Source: Glandiceps talaboti (taxonomy: Eukaryota > Hemichordata > Enteropneusta > Spengelidae). Taken from it: a DNA stretch of 64,000 bases. Positions 52,520 through 64,000 of the stretch are shown here, in pieces. The notes below the pieces were generated by a model. That model made no database searches and had not been told where the DNA came from. It saw nothing but the letters and a program-made list of their open reading frames with translations. How positions within the stretch are numbered: the stretch's first letter is position 1; each line of letters starts with the position of its first letter. Location: the NCBI RefSeq assembly GCF_964340395.1, contig NC_135556.1, positions 21,950,223-22,014,222 of the forward strand. Direction: 5' to 3'. The position numbers and the translations under genes were made by a program.

Positions 52520-52857
52520 TTACTCTTCAGACATCAAGTTAATGCTCGTCTTGATGTGGGATACAATTGTCTTCGGTGTTAGTTTCTCCACCAGCGTCTG
52601 AGGAAACAGTTTGACGTCACTTTGTGATATTCCAATGACAGAACTTTTGTTTGGCTCTCTAGTAAGAAAAGAGAAATATTGTTAATATCTATTTGCACAA
52701 AATTATCTTGCACGTGTTTACAAAGTATATGAAACTTAAATAAATATATTCAGACAGTAGCGGTAGTGCACTTCATGATGATGGAATTATGTACTGTAGA
52801 GTATGTTGATTTAAAACAGACATTCAGGAGGAAAAACAGACGGATGACAGACGGACG

Positions 52858-52901
<44 letters not shown>

Positions 52902-52945
52902 TACATACACAGACATACACAGACAGACAGACAGACAGACAGACC

Positions 52946-53032
<87 letters not shown>

Positions 53033-56000
53033 CCAAACACAAAGATGATATTAATTGGTGTCTAGAATAAAATCGTACACTTAGCTGAAAACCCGGGGCT
53101 GGCAATCTAATAGGATTGAAATATGTGAAATCTATTGTACATTACTTTATTAACTAATATTATCTACTCACAACAGACGTTTTGTAACATGATGACCTGG
53201 TCATTGACTTTATGACAGGAGAATTTAGACGTAAACTATCCATAGTATATTGATACATGAGACAAAATCAATCTGACTAGACAGATGTTGTCAGCTTATA
53301 AGAATTGCAGACACTTTTAATTAATGGCCTCTGATGAAACTAAAATCCATTTTTTTAAAACTATAATTTGAAGAAGGTGGTCATTTTGACAACAATAGAC
53401 TGGCATCGGTCCTCGTTAGATTTGTGTATGTATGTAACATATTCTTCAAATGTTTGGAGTTTGTTACTCATTTCTAGTTTTGTAAAGGGAAATATCCTCA
53501 ACTGTTTTTTTCCAAATTACTAGAAGTCTCCCAGTGTTGTTCACCTAACTGTCTCACTGTCACTCAGTCAGGTTGAGTTATCATATGCATTTCACACAGT
53601 CACATCGTTTTTGTTTTAGTGTTGTTGTCTTTTCAGTTTTTTTTTTTAATATAAAGAATAAAACCAGCTGGAGACTTGAGTAAGTCAAACAAATACGTAG
53701 ACATTCCTGATATCTGAGTTAAGATAGCTGTGAAATTTCAGGTATCTTACATTACCCCTTACCAAGTAAAACACTCACCCTTCTACTGGGTAGATAAATC
53801 GACCTGACGGATACGGAATACCCCGGATGTACTCATCTACGACGGGGCATTTAGGATGGTCGACGTGCCCATCTGATTAGGAATTATAAATGTATACAAT
53901 ATTCAAAAGTTGAAGGCAAAATGCACAATTAATGAATAATATTAGTATAAAAGTGTATAAATTTTCGTAAAACGGTGTTGAACTTTACTGGGTTCGTTAG
54001 TACAAAAAGCTAATGGGGATTATTCCGACCACGGAATTTGATCATTTCTATAAAGTCCACTCAAAACATATCAGCTGACATTCTTCCGTAACCACGAAAA
54101 TAACTTTTAATAGCGACATACGAACACAGTTCGAAAAGCAAACGTATATTTTGCGTATACAAAATAATTTACAACATTATGGTATGTACACCATCAAAGT
54201 TCACGAAGTCTGTCTGTCCTGTCGATGACCTCTGGAGAAATGGAAAAACATTAATTTAATATGTTTCGCTTATGATACCAGTCTGTGTTACGTCTAACAC
54301 TCATATTTCGTAATATTGTTCAAAAACATGTATACTTACGATATATGAGGTAGTAGTAATTGTTTGAATCCGAAATTTGGGTACACCGCAGGATGGTAAT
54401 GAGTTCTCTAGGAGAGATGAGACCCATCATTAAGTTCTTTGATATGGTTTGAAATACCCTAGTATTCTGTTGACGAAAGGGGGAAATACCAGAGATGTAA
54501 ATTGTCTTGAATGTACGCAACCGAAAGTGTGTATGCTGTATGAAGTATACAAGATATAGTCTTTTTTAGTTCCGTGAATGGAAGGAACGCCAATAAAGGA
54601 TATTCAAATTTATAACCATTACGTGTAGACTCCTTGTCACAAAAAGCTCAGTATTTCAGAGTTCGGTTCGAGGAGTGTAGCTGTTTTGGTCACTCAGGTG
54701 TGTGTGTTAAAGAGAGTGTACAATTAATTTGTCATTCAATTTAAGCCCTGCAACACAATACCGTGACATTTTCGACAAACTGGGTCGAGGCATCATTTGA
54801 CTCGGGTGTCGAACACCAAACGATGTGTTTTTACGACGAATATATGTGATGCGAACTCTTACCCGCTGGGGGTTTTATCGAACGTCGTGTGTAAACTTGC
54901 AATAATATTGTCATACTTCCTCAAGAATCAGTGAAGCGGTCATATTATGAGACGACTATTAACTACCTACCTCATCGATTACTTCAATAATTTCTAATTC
55001 TGCAAGATGGTTGTTAATCCTTTTAACATGTTCTAAATTTGATGAGAAATTGAAAACCCTTTCTGGCGATGCATTCACTGTGTATTCAGACCGATATCTG
55101 AAATCATAACGTTAAATTATTTCAATAGGACTCTCGGATCACGTAAGGTCATTTTCTTATATACACGGAAAAAGAAATATTTGATGCGAAAAAACGTGTA
55201 CATGGCATACTATACTGTGACCTTCATTGTCCACGTTGATTTTCACCTGCAACAAGATATTCGAGGAAAAAAATTGAAATACAAAGTTCACTAAAATCGA
55301 AAAAGTGAATGGCTGGTGACTTCTTTGAATTTCAAAAAGGACGTAATTGACTAGAATACACTGTCAAGTTCAAATAAGTATACTTACACCATTCCATCGA
55401 ATTCTCGTGATTGCTTACAGAATAACTTTACTCCATCCTAATAAGGTAAAACAGGTCATTCTATATTTACATATATACTAAACTAATATAGCCTGCTTCA
55501 TACGACACTGATGTGTGACTCCGTTTTATAGCTCTCATATTGGGGAATAAGGGGGGGGGGGCTAACATGAGTAACAGCGCCGTCAACGGGCTAAAGCTAA
55601 TATGGAATATGGATTAATCTGATAGCTTTTCAACGCTCGCCATTTGGGGGATGTTTGCGCATTGAGTTCCAGTACTTTTACTGAGGTGGCTCTTTCACGA
55701 GATGCTTCATAGAAACGCTTTCCTGTGTATAACTATATGATGAATCAACCAAACCAACACATTCAATTTTTTTGTATAAATTTAATGTATCTATTGAAGC
55801 GTTTATCTATCTATCAACCTGTCTATCTTATCCATCCTTCCTTCCTTCTATCTATCTATATATCTATACAACCCTCTGTATGTATGTGTCAGACTGTCTA
55901 TCCATCCGTCTATAAAGGTATATATCAATATTTTTATTGATTGATCAATCCATTGAGTGATCTATACCTAACTAATATATATCCAACCATCTATTCGTAC

Positions 56001-56196
56001 CCCGTCTTCAAGTTTCTTCCGTCAAAACATTATTTTATCTTATTGGATCTACATGTGTATGGGTGTGTTAATGTACCAGGACGGTGTTGAATAATTTAGA
56101 TAACATGTACATGTAGTTGGCCGGCCTTGATGTAGCACTTTACTGTCAGCTACAATCGTGTGTGTGTGTGTGTGTGTGTGTGAGTGTTTGTGTGTG

Positions 56197-56237
<41 letters not shown>

Positions 56238-56451
56238 TATCCCTCTGTCTAGTCTGTCTGTCTGTTTGTTTGTCTGTATCTGTTAAAGTACATGTAAATA
56301 ACAGTACGTCGTCATGATTGGCAAGTCTGATAAAAGATCATGTCAGAATACTAACCGACTCTATACTCAGCTTCCAATCATTGTCATTTCTATACACCAG
56401 GACCTTTTCTAGACAGTCGTCCAGGATGGCCTGGTAGTCTATGTCTGCCAT
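52520..56451 (-). CDS. START-domain lipid-transfer protein, STARD4/5/6 type (complete, 6 exons)
   Basis: Exons in transcript order: 56451-56356, 55437-55388, 55097-54971, 54466-54340, 53872-53779 and 52658-52520. All have GT-AG borders and matching phases, totalling 633 bases (210 residues plus stop), the size of a START-only protein such as STARD5. Landmarks: [47 protein letters not shown], the LEIIEVIDE and GLISPRELI motifs, [15 protein letters not shown] and a C-terminal helix ([15 protein letters not shown]). START domains form a hydrophobic pocket that carries a sterol or bile-acid-like lipid between membranes in the cytosol; the ligand is not predictable here. The gene starts 740 bases from the divergent SH2-ZU5 gene. 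A fragment of exon 3 with flanking intron is copied into both arms of the 26-kb palindrome. Confidence 0.93.
52848..53034. repeat. (ACAG)n microsatellite in the last START intron
   Basis: About 45 ACAG-type units with a short ACAT interruption near 52900, between START exons five and six. Long frames on both strands are artefacts. Confidence 0.95.
56158..56275. repeat. (GT)n and (CTGT)n microsatellite
   Basis: TG-rich then TCTG-rich sequence, in the first intron of the START gene about 80 bases before its first coding exon. Confidence 0.95.
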
Positions 56452-57188
56452 TGTTCTCTGACCTGTAACGAATAAACGAACGACGATGGACATCTGATCA
56501 CATATAGATGATTTTGCCACCAGCACATTTCAATGGAAACTTAGTGATATCGAGAAAACTTGGGTAGACTTGAATAACACTTTATCTCTTGGTGATACGA
56601 TATGTCGAACTTCACGACCCCATGAGAAAATAACACAGATCGGATGGTCGTACCGTTGTCTTACCTGTATCACGGCATGTGTACTTCGATCTACGTTTTA
56701 ATATATTACATAATTAATTATCTACCGAGCTTTGGCTTTAATCGTAACGATAACATTGTGTACATACTGTCGATTAAATCTTGTTCAGATCAAAGCTAAA
56801 TTTCAAGATCATATATTGATATGCTGTGAGTTTCTTCTGCTATAAAATTGACTAAGGATTCGATATGTTTTGAAGTATGTGATTTTCGTCAAATATCTGA
56901 CCGACATATATAGCTGGTCATTAAAATGTAAAATCTTGAAAACTTCTTTTCTGTGAGATAACCAGTACAAGTATACTTGTGTCATTATGACTCAATAATC
57001 AGGTTTGATTTGGAGGTGACGTCGTACACTACCTGTCTTTCACAACAACTGAAAGTCAACCACGCCCTATCAGATCAAAGCAGTGCATCATTGTACTTAC
57101 TTACATTTGTACGTAGTTGGGGTTCCCGGATGACGAAGTTTAAAAGAGTATACACATAATAAGGTCACTCTAGGTCACTGGTTGTAAA
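56452..57188. promoter_or_regulatory. Divergent intergenic region between the START and SH2-ZU5 genes
   Basis: The 737 bases between the two ATGs must contain the 5' ends and promoters of both genes unless non-coding exons lie further away. A possible acceptor (GTTACAG) just upstream of the START ATG suggests a 5'-UTR intron. No TATA box is clear. The position is inferred from the gene models; no regulatory motif is claimed. Confidence 0.35.

Positions 57189-64000
<6,812 letters not shown>

Overview
The window is AT-rich metazoan nuclear DNA. It has spliced genes with GT-AG introns (and one likely GC-AG intron), many decayed non-LTR retrotransposons, fold-back DNA elements, MITE-like elements and very long microsatellites. 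The families present (SH2, ZU5, UPA and Death domains, PI-PLC X domain, START domain, CR1/L2-like LINEs) fit a marine invertebrate, possibly a non-vertebrate deuterostome such as a lancelet or hemichordate. The species cannot be fixed from the sequence.

Layout. 1-5.9 kb is a nested set of inverted repeats (fold-back elements) dense in the octamer ATGCAAAT. 5.9-14 kb is mostly gene-poor and carries two copies of a MITE. 14.2-45.0 kb, plus strand, holds either one long gene or two adjacent gene halves. SH2-domain exons lie at 14.2-17.9 kb, short phase-1/phase-1 linker exons at 32.9-36.8 kb, and ZU5, UPA and Death-domain exons at 41.0-45.0 kb. Its introns hold at least seven LINE fragments, a 2-kb element with inverted ends, and a very large inverted duplication (arms 21991-26012 and 26994-31078, spacer about 1 kb) that carries a ZU5 exon twice in opposite orientations. 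47.2-48.0 kb is an intact single-exon PI-PLC X-domain gene whose catalytic residues are replaced. 52.5-56.5 kb, minus strand, is a complete six-exon START-domain gene of the STARD4/5/6 type. From 57.2 kb to the right edge, plus strand, is a second SH2-linker-ZU5 gene that runs off the window.

How they relate. The SH2-ZU5 genes look like tandem paralogues. They share exon borders and intron phases, and a decayed copy of the last exon region of the first gene lies at 48.7-49.3 kb. An SH2 plus ZU5-UPA-Death protein would be an intracellular adaptor linking phosphotyrosine recognition to a death-fold module. I know of no vertebrate protein with that order, and it is the most interesting item here. 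Fragments of the START gene, and weakly of the PI-PLC gene, also lie in and beside the 26-kb palindrome, so the cluster seems to have been duplicated more than once. All gene models were built by eye from reading frames, domain similarity and splice-site phase; none has transcript support.
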